From a virus, in the IMG/VR virus record IMGVR_UViG_3300046167_000694, positions 1 through 45,619 of that record: 45,619 nucleotides of DNA. One strand, 5' to 3'. Under the pieces are notes generated by a model. The model was not told the DNA's origin. It saw nothing but the letters and a program-made list of their open reading frames with translations, and searched no databases. Below, piece after piece: positions 36,051-43,759 of this stretch. A program made the translations under genes and the position numbers. Position 1 is the first letter of the stretch; the number at the start of each line of letters is the position of its first letter.

Positions 36051-36256
36051 GCCGCCGTGGAATTCCACGATTACTTACGCCTTCTGCACGCGCAGCGCAG
36101 CGTCGGGTTAGACACATGCGGGAAGCAGTACATGGAGCTTTGCATGAGCCTTCATCTATGTCTGATGCCCAGCGCCGCCGAGAGAAGGCAATTCGGGGAA
36201 CTACTAGCGAAGAAGCATTCAACGAATTATTCAATGACCGTGATGGCGAGGGCTAG
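36047..36256 (+). CDS. Small basic hypothetical protein
   Basis: GTG 36047 overlaps the stop of the zinc-ribbon gene, and the stop TAG at 36254-36256 lies in the Shine-Dalgarno of the next gene. This tight packing favours this frame over a competing one (36057-36323). The 69 residues are Arg-rich in the first half and acidic at the end (E-E-A-F-N-E-L-F-N-D). No family was recognised. Confidence 0.5.
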   Translation: MSRRGIPRLLTPSARAAQRRVRHMREAVHGALHEPSSMSDAQRRREKAIRGTTSEEAFNELFNDRDGEG

Positions 36257-36264
36257 GAAATTCC

Positions 36265-36429
36265 ATGGTGAAGCGCGAGAGCTTAGAGATAAAGCAATGT
36301 CTGAAGTGCAAGGCTGCGGCTAAAGAAGTGGTCTACGCAGAGAAGAAGGTTAGACAGGGTTGGTACTGCCAGCTCTGCAACAGTTTCGACCAAGCGATCG
36401 GTCGAGAGAGAATCCTATCGGGCAGGTAG
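36265..36429 (+). CDS. 54-residue zinc-ribbon protein
   Basis: ATG 36265 follows TAGGAA by seven bases. Two Cys pairs, C-L-K-C and C-Q-L-C, are separated by about 25 residues with a basic linker, as in single zinc ribbons. Its stop lies just before a strong terminator, so it ends the first early transcript. Confidence 0.65.
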   Translation: MVKRESLEIKQCLKCKAAAKEVVYAEKKVRQGWYCQLCNSFDQAIGRERILSGR

Positions 36430-36435
36430 GACTTG

Positions 36436-36476
36436 CCCACCCCTAGTCTTAGGAGGCTCCAGGGGTGGGATTTTTT
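36436..36476 (+). terminator. Rho-independent terminator inside the early operon
   Basis: CCCACCCCT (36436-36444) pairs perfectly with AGGGGTGGG (36461-36469), followed by ATTTTTT. The 16-base loop contains GGAGG. It separates the recombination genes from the replication genes unless antitermination occurs. Confidence 0.85.
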
Positions 36477-36491
36477 AACTAGGAGAAAAAA

Positions 36492-36710
36492 ATGGCTTCA
36501 AAGAAAGTAAAGGTACTGAAGGCTGCGACTGGCACCTATCAGTTAAACGGCGAAGAGAAAACGCGATGGGTCACCATTGGCTCGGTCTTCAAGAACGACG
36601 AAACGAAGAAAACGAGCATGAAGATCGACGCCATACCCTGCGGTAACGAGTGGGATGGGTGGGTCCAGATGTTTGAACCCGAAGAGCCAAAGCCCCGAGA
36701 GGACTTCTAA
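36492..36710 (+). CDS. Small conserved-looking phage protein
   Basis: This 72-residue protein starts just after the terminator with an AGGAGAAAA ribosome site. The sequence is beta-rich: T-G-T-Y-Q-L-N-G, then W-V-T-I-G-S-V-F-K-N, then K-I-D-A-I-P, then W-D-G-W-V-Q-M-F-E-P. It ends acidic and proline-rich. It looks like a small OB- or SH3-like fold protein of replication clusters, but that is inference. Confidence 0.6.
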   Translation: MASKKVKVLKAATGTYQLNGEEKTRWVTIGSVFKNDETKKTSMKIDAIPCGNEWDGWVQMFEPEEPKPREDF

Positions 36711-36971
36711 ATGTTTAAGGTTAAACGCGACGAAGAGCGCATGGCTATCCCAGCGGTTCGCAGGAACCGCTCGGACGCCGAGGCAAAGGTTATCAACATG
36801 ATGGAGGCGCTGGAAGTTGGCGGCTCTATCACAATCAAGATTGATGACTTGACCGGCGGCTATGGCGTTTTAAAGAACATCGTCTACCGATACCCTCGCA
36901 CCAAGAGCGAGCTGCGGTTCACGATGCGAAAGCTGGATGACTCCAAGTACCGCATTTGGCGCAGCCAGTGA
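36711..36971 (+). CDS. Small hypothetical replication-cluster protein
   Basis: This 86-residue protein starts directly after the preceding stop. It is basic and mixed alpha/beta: K-V-I-N-M-M-E-A-L-E-V-G-G-S-I-T-I-K, then K-S-E-L-R-F-T-M-R-K-L. Its stop overlaps the helicase GTG by four bases (GTGA), suggesting coupling with the helicase. No family was recognised. Confidence 0.55.
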   Translation: MFKVKRDEERMAIPAVRRNRSDAEAKVINMMEALEVGGSITIKIDDLTGGYGVLKNIVYRYPRTKSELRFTMRKLDDSKYRIWRSQ

Positions 36972-38389
36972 AGCTAAGGCATTACCAGTCAAGTGCGGTG
37001 CAACGCTGCCGCGATGCCTTTAGGGATGGTCGCAGACGATTGATCGTGCAGGCACCTACGGGTGCAGGTAAGACGGTGATCGCTGCGGCCATTATTGATG
37101 GCGCGCTTAGTAAAGGCAGGCGAGTGGTCTGGTTCAGTCATAGCGAGACGTTAGGCAATCAAGCGATAGATACGTTTGATTGTGATGTGCAGCGGTTGTT
37201 CAGTGGCGATAAGTTGCCAGAGCATTATGACGTCCTAGTCACGATGGCGAAGACGCTTAAAAACTGCATGTATGATATAGCGGCTCCCGATGTGGTCATC
37301 ATTGATGAGGCGCACCATGCCGCAGCGTCCACGTATACAACCATTATGGATCACTGGCCGGACGCTAAGGTGGTAGGGTTCACGGCCACCCCAGAGCGGC
37401 TGGATGGCAAGCCCCTCAAAGCCTTTGACCAGATCATCGACATGCCAAGCCCACGGTGGTTTATCGACCAAGGCTATTTAGCGGACTATCACTACCTAGC
37501 GCCACCTATGGAACTGAGGGATCTGGCAGCGCTCAATGAGGTAAAGAACGTCGCTGGCGACTGGAGCAAGAAGGGTCTACAAGCCTTTGTTGAAGAGCGC
37601 CCTTCGATACTGGGCAATGCCGTGCAGCATTATATTGCCCATGCACTCAATACCCAGTGCCTTGTCTTCTGCGTTGGCGTTAAAGCCGCGAAGATGACAG
37701 CCGATGCGTTCTGGGCTGAGGGCATACCTGCAGCATATTTATCCGGTGTTATGAAGCGTCACGAGCGCGCGGACATTATCAGTCGGTTTAAAGCCGGCAA
37801 AATAAAGGTACTAACCAGCTGTATGCTCATCGGGGAAGGCTTCAACATCCCCGCCGTGCAGTCAGTCATCTTAATGCGCCCCACCAAAAGCCTCACGATC
37901 TACCTGCAGCAAGTCGGGCGGGTACTGCGCCCTAAAGAAGACGGGTCCAAAGCAATTATTCTGGATATGGTCAACAACGTCAAAACTCACGGCCTACCCT
38001 GTATTGAGAGAGAGTGGTCGCTGGAGGGAAAGGTCAAGCGCGAGAAGCCAGAGCAGCTGATTCGGACGTGTGACTCATGCCTCGGGGTGTTTGAGAACAT
38101 GCAGTATCAGAGCTGCCCTTCTGAGTATCCTGAGTTTCCTTGCGGCCTCATGCGCCAATTAGAGGGTGAGAGAAAGCTTAAAGAAGAAGAAGGCGAGCTG
38201 GTCCGAATAGATCAATGGCGGGAAGAGCACCCTGAGTGGACTGGGCGGCGTAGCTTGAAGCTGATGGAGCTGGCCGAAGCAAAGAAGCTGGCTAGAGGCG
38301 ACTGGGCCAAGCTGCACGCCATAGCGAGGGCCAAAGGCTATAAACCTGGGATCGTGCATTTTTGGGCTAAGGAGAAAGTCAGTGGTTAG
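36968..38389 (+). CDS. DEAD/DEAH-type superfamily 2 helicase
   Basis: GTG 36968 gives 473 residues (M-K-L-R-H-Y-Q-S-S-A-V). Motif I A-P-T-G-A-G-K-T is at residues 29-36, motif II D-E-A-H at 113-116, motif III as G-F-T-A-T-P-E-R-L-D, and motif VI as Q-Q-V-G-R-V-L-R-P. The order and the early Gln place it with the ResIII/RadD-like helicases common in phage replication modules. A C-terminal region with C-D-S-C and another Cys pair may hold zinc. It probably unwinds DNA during replication start or recombination. Confidence 0.9.
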   Translation: MKLRHYQSSAVQRCRDAFRDGRRRLIVQAPTGAGKTVIAAAIIDGALSKGRRVVWFSHSETLGNQAIDTFDCDVQRLFSGDKLPEHYDVLVTMAKTLKNCMYDIAAPDVVIIDEAHHAAASTYTTIMDHWPDAKVVGFTATPERLDGKPLKAFDQIIDMPSPRWFIDQGYLADYHYLAPPMELRDLAALNEVKNVAGDWSKKGLQAFVEERPSILGNAVQHYIAHALNTQCLVFCVGVKAAKMTADAFWAEGIPAAYLSGVMKRHERADIISRFKAGKIKVLTSCMLIGEGFNIPAVQSVILMRPTKSLTIYLQQVGRVLRPKEDGSKAIILDMVNNVKTHGLPCIEREWSLEGKVKREKPEQLIRTCDSCLGVFENMQYQSCPSEYPEFPCGLMRQLEGERKLKEEEGELVRIDQWREEHPEWTGRRSLKLMELAEAKKLARGDWAKLHAIARAKGYKPGIVHFWAKEKVSG

Positions 38390-38864
38390 TCTGAATATCT
38401 GCCCCGACTGTCGAGGTTATGGGGAACATTACGAAGGATGCCCCAGTGCTGAGGATGATGGGCCAGTGGATCGCCATGCCTTCCTATTGACGGGAAGAGT
38501 CGCGACCAGCCCGTATGACTTACACCTGAAGACCGACTGGCCGATGCCAGAATGTGTTAAGTGGTGGCGCGAGAATCGCCTAGATTTTACGCAGGTTTTA
38601 AACATCACTGAGGATAGCTGTGTCTGGAGACGCAGAATGGAATGGAGTGCGCAGGACGCGCTATGGAACACGAAATACGCAGGCAAACCCGCTGGCAGTC
38701 TTCGGAAAGCGAGTGGAAAAATAGTGGTCAAATATTCTGGTAAGCAGTATCTTTTGTCAAACTGGCTCCGAAAAAACGGATATGACAAAGAAGCCCAATG
38801 GATCGAAGCCCGAGAGCACGATCCAGCAAGAGATACAGCTGGCTCTACAGCAAGCCTTCCCTAG
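38382..38864 (+). CDS. Hypothetical protein with an N-terminal zinc-binding Cys pair
   Basis: This 160-residue protein begins at GTG 38382, overlapping the helicase stop. C-P-D-C-R-G-Y-G-x-x-Y-x-x-C near the start resembles a DnaJ-type or ribbon zinc site. The middle is Trp-rich (K-W-W-R-E-N-R, C-V-W-R-R-R-M-E-W). The end overlaps the nuclease gene by 83 bases in another frame, which is long for this genome. Part of the C-terminus may be shadow after an indel. Function is unknown. Confidence 0.5.
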   Translation: MVSLNICPDCRGYGEHYEGCPSAEDDGPVDRHAFLLTGRVATSPYDLHLKTDWPMPECVKWWRENRLDFTQVLNITEDSCVWRRRMEWSAQDALWNTKYAGKPAGSLRKASGKIVVKYSGKQYLLSNWLRKNGYDKEAQWIEAREHDPARDTAGSTASLP

Positions 38865-39138
38865 CGCGCTCGTGCTGCGCCAGAACACGGGCGCTATGCG
38901 GGACCAATCGGGAAGACTGGTGAAGTTTGGAATAAAAGGTCAAGGGGATTTGCGCTGCGTCATCAATGGACACTCGGTTGAGATTGAGGTCAAAACCGCA
39001 AAAGGAAAGCAGTCTGATGCGCAAAAACAATACGAAAAAATATTCAACAGAGCTGGCGGCACCTACCTTGTCTGTACAGACGCGGAGGACTGTCTGAATG
39101 AAGTACGAAGCAGACTTCCTGAGAGCGATCGAAAATAG
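38782..39138 (+). CDS. VRR-NUC-type nuclease
   Basis: This 118-residue protein has the compact PD-(D/E)xK fold signature of VRR-NUC: Q-x-x-I-Q-x-A-L near the start, R-Q-N-T-G-A, then K-G-Q-G-D-L-R-C, then V-E-I-E-V-K-T-A-K-G-K-Q-S-D-A-Q. The D and E-x-K residues are metal ligands. Stand-alone phage VRR-NUC proteins are thought to resolve branched DNA. The C-terminus overlaps the primase-helicase gene by 41 bases, so the two are co-translated. Confidence 0.85.
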   Translation: MTKKPNGSKPESTIQQEIQLALQQAFPSALVLRQNTGAMRDQSGRLVKFGIKGQGDLRCVINGHSVEIEVKTAKGKQSDAQKQYEKIFNRAGGTYLVCTDAEDCLNEVRSRLPESDRK

Positions 39139-41419
39139 CCTAGGCTACGCGCCAGACAACATTAAAGAAACCGGACGGATGCAGCGCTTTAGCACCAAGG
39201 ATAATGGTCGAGGCGATGCGGGCTGGTGTGTCTTCCACACTGAGGGGGATCGGGCTGGCGGCGCGTTTGGTGACTGGCGAACCTCTGAGCATACGACGTG
39301 GACCAGTAGCAATTGCACCCCCGAACAAAAGCGCACCATGCAGCGTAAAGGTGCTGAGGGCCAGAAGAAGCAGCAGGCCATGCTGCATAAGGAGGTCCGA
39401 GAGAAGCTGGAGGGTATGCCACTCGGTCCGCTAATCGAAACACCCTACACCGTTCGCAAACAGATCGACATTACCCTTCCGGCCATTTCGGATAAGGCTG
39501 GCAGCAATAGCGATGGCACCAAGCTCAATATCAACATGTTTGATATACACGGTACTCGGGTCAATGTGCAGACCATTAAAGACACCCCTACCGAGCTAGG
39601 CCAAAAACGATTCATGCGCGGGGGCCGTACCAGTGAGGCGTTCACCATTCTTGGCGCGCCTACCCCTAGAATTTTTATCTGTGAAGGCTTTGCCACCAGC
39701 TGTTCAGTACATCAAGCGACTGGCGATATGGTGGTATGCGCGTTTGCGTCCGGTAACGTTATGGACGTGACGCGGCTCATCAAAACCCAATCACCCGCTG
39801 CGACAGTCATCATTGCTACGGACAATGACCATGCCGGCATTGACGCTGCGCGCAAGTCAGCCCAGCTGGCCGACAACCTGCAGTGTCTACCTCCTGAGCA
39901 TAATACAGATTGGAATGACTACCTCTGTGAACACGGCAAAGAGCAGACGTGTGCTGCCATAAAAGAGCGGGTCTCGGAGGTGCCTGAATTAAGCGTGGGA
40001 AAGCCCGTACCCGACGCAAGCGAAACGCCAAGCGTAGACAGCAGCCCCATCGCTTCGCTCCGCGCGACAGTTAAACCCATATTGCTGGACCCAACACCTG
40101 TACCCTGGAGTAGAACGGGATTACCTGAAGTGATTGCCGACTGCGCCGAAGCCAGCGCCGCCGCAACGGGCAGTGATCCGTGGCTCTTTGCCTCACCTGC
40201 CATCGCGGTTTTAGCCGCAGCGGTCCACGATATGACTAAGGTGAATCTGAAACGCACCGAGAACTATACTCAGCGCGCTTGCATCTGGGCCACGACGCTT
40301 GCGACCAGTGGAGCCGGTAAATCACCCATGGCAAGCAAGGCTTGCGCGCCCCTACGTGAAATCGAGAAAGATTTGCTGCCCAAAGCCCGCGAGATGCGCG
40401 AGGCGTACAATGTGGAGCTGAAAAAACGGGCCTCAACGATAAAAGACATAGAAAAAGGCGAAGACATACCTATTCCCCCACCCGTGAACCCGCTTGATTA
40501 CGAGCAGCCCAGACTCGTGCTGCAGGACATTACGATCGAAGGCGTTTGTAAGGTCCAGCAATTCTGGAATGGCGGCAGCGTCATTATTGCTGATGAGCTG
40601 GCTGCATTGATGGGGGGATTTGATCGCTACGCTGCGGGCGGTGCGGGAAAGGATGCCAGTGTGATGCTCACGGCATATGACGGAGGCCAATATCAAATTG
40701 ATAGAAAGCAGGACGGTGCCACCACGGTCGAAAACCTAAGCCTTGGCATCATCGGAGGCATCCAGCCAGCCGTCGCAGCCCAGCTGTTTAAGGCAACTGG
40801 CAGTAACGGATTCATTGAGCGGCATCTGCTATCGGTTGCTGGACCCCGCCGCTTGCCCGATGAGTCGGTATCTGATCTGGAGCCATTAGCTAAGTGGGAC
40901 GCAACGGTAAAGCGCGCCTATCGACGCGGCCTACAGAAAGCAGAGCTGCAGCTATCAGCTGGCGCCGATCGGGTCCGCGTGAAGCTTAACCATTGGGTCT
41001 TTAAGCAGAGCCGGTCGGAGTATGAAGGGCTGAACAGTGCGCTCAACAAATACTCCGCGCTGTTTGGCCGGCTACTAATCGTCTGGCACTTCGCTGATGC
41101 GGCAGGGTTTGATAATGACACTGAGATTTCAGAAGAGACGGCGCAGCTGGTGTATGACTTCCTGACGCAGAATCAATACCTGCACACTAAAAGCGCGTTT
41201 GAATTTTTCGGTGAGGCTAAGGATTACACGCCGGAGCTGGTGCGAATCTGCAGGTACTTGTCTGTCTATCCGGACGAGAACATCACGATAGAAGAGCTGC
41301 GATCTATCTGCAGCACCATGACAACGAGCAAGCTGCGGGACATTGTGGCGTTTCTGGTGAGTCGGGACTACCTGATTCAAGACGGGACGATCGGGGTGTA
41401 TGCGGTTGCGAAGCTATAA
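39098..41419 (+). CDS. Primase-helicase: TOPRIM domain fused to a DUF3987 ATPase
   Basis: This 773-residue protein is likely the main replication enzyme of the phage. The N-terminal 290 residues carry a TOPRIM primase core: I-F-I-C-E-G-F-A-T-S with the catalytic Glu near 195 and I-I-A-T-D-N-D-H-A-G with the acidic pair near 247. The C-terminal half is a DUF3987-type P-loop ATPase, with T-S-G-A-G-K-S at 403-409 and V-I-I-A-D-E-L-A-A-L as Walker B. No zinc finger of the DnaG type is evident at the front. With no DNA polymerase in view, it presumably primes for the host replisome. It is followed by a converging terminator. Confidence 0.88.
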   Translation: MKYEADFLRAIENSLGYAPDNIKETGRMQRFSTKDNGRGDAGWCVFHTEGDRAGGAFGDWRTSEHTTWTSSNCTPEQKRTMQRKGAEGQKKQQAMLHKEVREKLEGMPLGPLIETPYTVRKQIDITLPAISDKAGSNSDGTKLNINMFDIHGTRVNVQTIKDTPTELGQKRFMRGGRTSEAFTILGAPTPRIFICEGFATSCSVHQATGDMVVCAFASGNVMDVTRLIKTQSPAATVIIATDNDHAGIDAARKSAQLADNLQCLPPEHNTDWNDYLCEHGKEQTCAAIKERVSEVPELSVGKPVPDASETPSVDSSPIASLRATVKPILLDPTPVPWSRTGLPEVIADCAEASAAATGSDPWLFASPAIAVLAAAVHDMTKVNLKRTENYTQRACIWATTLATSGAGKSPMASKACAPLREIEKDLLPKAREMREAYNVELKKRASTIKDIEKGEDIPIPPPVNPLDYEQPRLVLQDITIEGVCKVQQFWNGGSVIIADELAALMGGFDRYAAGGAGKDASVMLTAYDGGQYQIDRKQDGATTVENLSLGIIGGIQPAVAAQLFKATGSNGFIERHLLSVAGPRRLPDESVSDLEPLAKWDATVKRAYRRGLQKAELQLSAGADRVRVKLNHWVFKQSRSEYEGLNSALNKYSALFGRLLIVWHFADAAGFDNDTEISEETAQLVYDFLTQNQYLHTKSAFEFFGEAKDYTPELVRICRYLSVYPDENITIEELRSICSTMTTSKLRDIVAFLVSRDYLIQDGTIGVYAVAKL

Positions 41420-41439
41420 AAAACCCCGCCGGAGCGGGG
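41418..41439 (-). terminator. Terminator for the leftward genes 41449-41960
   Basis: On the minus strand CCCCGC and GCGGGG form a 6-bp stem with a 4-base loop followed by six T residues. It overlaps the stop codon of the primase-helicase gene, and the hairpin may also slow rightward transcription. Confidence 0.85.
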
Positions 41440-41448
41440 TCTGGTAGC

Positions 41449-41673
41449 CTACTTCCTCGCTGCGTCAGCTGCGGCGTGTGCAGCGCGCTTGGCCTCATCC
41501 AGCGTCTTGTAGCACTTCTTATATAAGGCGTCTGGCTTGTCATGGGTTTCTACCGTCAGCTGGAACTTCCACATGATGTTTTTGTGACGCCGAACAGTAG
41601 CGACCACACCCTGCCCCATTATGCCAAAAACAGCATCGGGACCATGAGCCGTGTAACCTTCTATTTCATTCAT
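41449..41673 (-). CDS. Small hypothetical accessory protein
   Basis: This 74-residue protein starts in an ATGA overlap with its upstream neighbour. The front is globular (Y-T-A-H-G-P-D-A-V-F-G) and the end is a Lys/Ala-rich helix (L-D-E-A-K-R-A-A-H-A-A-A-D-A-A-R-K). It is the first gene of the reverse-strand accessory region and ends at the terminator. No family was recognised. Confidence 0.55.
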   Translation of the reverse strand: MNEIEGYTAHGPDAVFGIMGQGVVATVRRHKNIMWKFQLTVETHDKPDALYKKCYKTLDEAKRAAHAAADAARK

Positions 41674-41960
41674 GCTCTAACCTCCTTTATGACTTTGGCT
41701 AACTCAGCGTGAAAGCGCTTTGGTATGCGCACTGTGTCGCGCTGGTAGGCGCATTGGAAAAACTCGGGGAGCTTTGCATCCTGAACATGCGCCCAGTGCC
41801 GGCCCGAATCATCATCGCGCACTAACACCAAGCCTCGCCGGTTTCCGTAAGTGATTGCGTCAAGCGCCATATCTGGCCGGAGCTTGTCGTCGTGGTCGTG
41901 GTCTTCTATGTCGCCGTATTGGTCACACGTTTCGACGTCCCATTCATATCTAACTGTCAT
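41670..41960 (-). CDS. Small hypothetical accessory protein, His/Asp-rich
   Basis: This 96-residue protein has TTAGGGAAATAACT as its ribosome site, very like the leader of 44959-44597. It has an acidic H-D-H-D-D cluster near residue 22 and a basic C-terminus (R-I-P-K-R-F-H-A-E-L-A-K-V). A promoter with TTGAGC (42031-42026) and AATACT (42009-42004) may lie upstream, but it is weak. Small acidic proteins of phage accessory regions often inhibit host functions. Nothing specific is visible here. Confidence 0.55.
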   Translation of the reverse strand: MTVRYEWDVETCDQYGDIEDHDHDDKLRPDMALDAITYGNRRGLVLVRDDDSGRHWAHVQDAKLPEFFQCAYQRDTVRIPKRFHAELAKVIKEVRA

Positions 41961-42172
41961 AGTTATTTCCCTAACATCGCACTGCGGAATTGCAGCGCGT
42001 GACAGTATTATCTCAAACGGTTATTGCTCAACTTTTCACTTTTCATTGGCCGCGCAGAAATACGCTATGGATACAGGGGTGAAACGGGGACTTACTGGGG
42101 GCTTGACACCGACAAACGCAGATCGAAACGCGGTGAATCAGCCAATTCGTGAGGCTGAAGCCCGCGCCATTG

Positions 42173-43192
42173 CTAGACTAAATTTTTTATATCGCTGTAA
42201 CTTTTGCCTGCGGGGTGATGCGCTTTAAACCATTCCCCGAAGTTGGCTGATGACTTGCCGAAGTGATCTGCGGCGTCAACACGACTTGCTCCGCCTTCGG
42301 CTAGCCTAAGCGCAATCTGCATCCAAGCTTCATTTCTAGCCTCAGTGAACGTCGAGCCTTCAGTCCTTAGTCTATCTTTAAACGCGGTCTCGGATTGCCC
42401 GATCTCTTTTGCTGTGGATTTCAAATCCACGTCAAGCGGGTCCATTTGGCGAACGGTATCAATAACGGTACGGGTGTAACTTTTGTTATCTTTTGCCGTT
42501 ATAGAATCAAAAAACAACTCAGCATATTCTTTGGACACTTTGTAGACCAATTCATCGCTATTAATAAGCCGCTGCTTTAAAAACGCAGCCGGAACATGCA
42601 GACCCATTTCCTTGCTAGTGCCACACCAGTTAATCGTAATGTTATTTAATGCGCCTGAGATTAGATCAGCAGCGACAACGCAATCCGTAGGTAGTGTTAA
42701 AACGCATTTGCGAATCGGAACCCCATCGCAGCCCTGCGCTAAAATCTCACTGGCAATTTTAGCGGTTGCCATGATCGCGCACTCTCGGCACCCAGCCGTG
42801 AGGTTTTTATCCATTTCCCACGTCAACTCAGCATCGCCGTTGATAACAAACATTTTAACTCTAGTGCCACTTTCATTATTTGTTACCCGCACGGCCCAAG
42901 CTAACGCCGCTTGGACGTTTGGCGCTGAAAGCATTACCGCCGCAGCTGGACCCATATAGCTCAGTCGAATTTCGCGCGCGAATAAAAAGCTCGCTGACAC
43001 CCCCATTTTGTCCACCAGCAAATCCATAACCGCGTTTAAGTCTTCGGGGGTACACGTCATCTCGCTATTGATTCGGTCTACATCAATGTCGCGCTCATTA
43101 AAATGTTTATCAATATTAGGCCAGCGCTGCCTCAGTAAGTGGATGCCACGGCGCGCATAGGTGGATAGGTAGGTATAGCTGCTTATATTCAT
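42173..43192 (-). CDS. AraC-family transcription regulator (phage-borne)
   Basis: The 339-residue architecture matches the AraC regulators with an N-terminal arabinose-binding-like domain. A long N-terminal sensor region (about 1-240) contains a V-Q-A-A-L-A-W-A-V-R segment. Then two helix-turn-helix units span about 255-335: L-K-S-T-A-K-E-I-G-Q-S-E-T-A-F-K-D-R-L, and S-R-V-D-A-A-D-H-F-G-K-S-S-A-N-F-G-E-W-F-K-A-H-H. The second ends in P-A-G-K-S-Y-S-D-I. Spacing and the final P-x-x-Y-like motif fit the family. Such regulators are rare in phages. It faces a small rightward gene across an AT-rich gap holding an 18-bp palindrome. Confidence 0.78.
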   Translation of the reverse strand: MNISSYTYLSTYARRGIHLLRQRWPNIDKHFNERDIDVDRINSEMTCTPEDLNAVMDLLVDKMGVSASFLFAREIRLSYMGPAAAVMLSAPNVQAALAWAVRVTNNESGTRVKMFVINGDAELTWEMDKNLTAGCRECAIMATAKIASEILAQGCDGVPIRKCVLTLPTDCVVAADLISGALNNITINWCGTSKEMGLHVPAAFLKQRLINSDELVYKVSKEYAELFFDSITAKDNKSYTRTVIDTVRQMDPLDVDLKSTAKEIGQSETAFKDRLRTEGSTFTEARNEAWMQIALRLAEGGASRVDAADHFGKSSANFGEWFKAHHPAGKSYSDIKNLV

Positions 43193-43261
43193 GTGTCACC
43201 ATTTGATAGCTAATGAGCTGTAATCAATACTAATTTCGTCTGTAATAAATACTTTGTAAAA

Positions 43262-43279
43262 CAATATATAGTTATATTG
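43262..43279. promoter_or_regulatory. 18-bp palindromic operator candidate between divergent genes
   Basis: CAATATA, spacer TAGT, TATATTG form a perfect 7+4+7 inverted repeat in the 126-base gap between the AraC-type gene (start 43192) and the small gene at 43319. The AT-rich gap should contain both promoters. The binding protein is not known. Confidence 0.55.
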
Positions 43280-43318
43280 ATCGACCGCCAATTGGTAATA
43301 AAAAATAAGGCAAGCGTT

Positions 43319-43480
43319 ATGGAGAAGTATTCACACTGGCACCCTGCATTAGAAGACCAGTCCATAGTGCCGCTAGTGCCGATATTGGATGAAATCATTG
43401 CCGAGCTACTAGAACAGGCAAACCACGAAAACACCCAAGCTTTACTCCAGGTTTTAGCTGCGATAAAAAACCCCACCTAA
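43319..43480 (+). CDS. 53-residue hypothetical protein divergent from the AraC-type gene
   Basis: ATG 43319 follows TAAGG by eight bases; a TTG at 43277 would place the start inside the palindrome. The peptide begins M-E-K-Y-S-H-W-H-P and is then a Leu/Ile-rich helical pair (V-P-L-V-P-I-L-D-E-I-I-A-E-L-L, then Q-A-L-L-Q-V-L-A-A-I). Its last codons form part of the terminator for the opposite operon. It is a likely target or partner of the AraC-type regulator. Confidence 0.5.
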   Translation: MEKYSHWHPALEDQSIVPLVPILDEIIAELLEQANHENTQALLQVLAAIKNPT

Positions 43481-43486
43481 GTGGGG
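43465..43486 (-). terminator. Terminator for the leftward genes 43516-44959
   Basis: On the minus strand CCCCAC, loop TTAG, GTGGGG, then six T residues. It overlaps the end of the rightward gene 43319-43480, so the two transcripts converge here. Confidence 0.85.
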
Positions 43487-43515
43487 CCAAAACTGACGGG
43501 TTAGGGACCGCCGTT

Positions 43516-43731
43516 TTAAATTTGGTCATTGAGCGACTTGAGAATAGCCTCGATCTCATCTATTTCCTGCCTGAGATTCTTCAGCTTTTCAGTGTAACAG
43601 CGAATTTTTCTCACGATAACCTTGTCACTCAATGGCTTGCTGCGGCGTACCAGCTCCTTTTCAGCGGCTAAACCCTGCTCACTGTCAATAAGCGCCAGAC
43701 TGCGCAGCTTGGATTCGTCCCAGTTTCTCAT
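43516..43731 (-). CDS. Small coiled-coil hypothetical protein
   Basis: ATG 43731 is preferred to 43809 because GAGG lies five bases upstream and it avoids overlap with the nuclease gene. The 71 residues start M-R-N-W-D-E-S-K-L and end in a coil, L-K-N-L-R-Q-E-I-D-E-I-E-A-I-L-K. It lies 28 bases after the GIY-YIG gene in the same operon and may assist it. The function is unknown. Confidence 0.5.
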   Translation of the reverse strand: MRNWDESKLRSLALIDSEQGLAAEKELVRRSKPLSDKVIVRKIRCYTEKLKNLRQEIDEIEAILKSLNDQI

Positions 43732-43759
43732 GCTGACCTCACCTGCAAGCTGATAAACC

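Noticed and set aside
36057-36323. Competing 88-residue frame in the early operon
   Set aside because: It overlaps the 36265 zinc-ribbon gene extensively, whereas the alternative at 36047-36256 fits stop-start overlaps on both sides.
41851-42228. Rightward reading frame opposite the accessory genes (or its inner ATG at 42067)
   Set aside because: It has no ribosome site, overlaps two leftward genes, and its first half is Ser-rich antisense-type sequence. The inner 53-residue part remains possible but unsupported.
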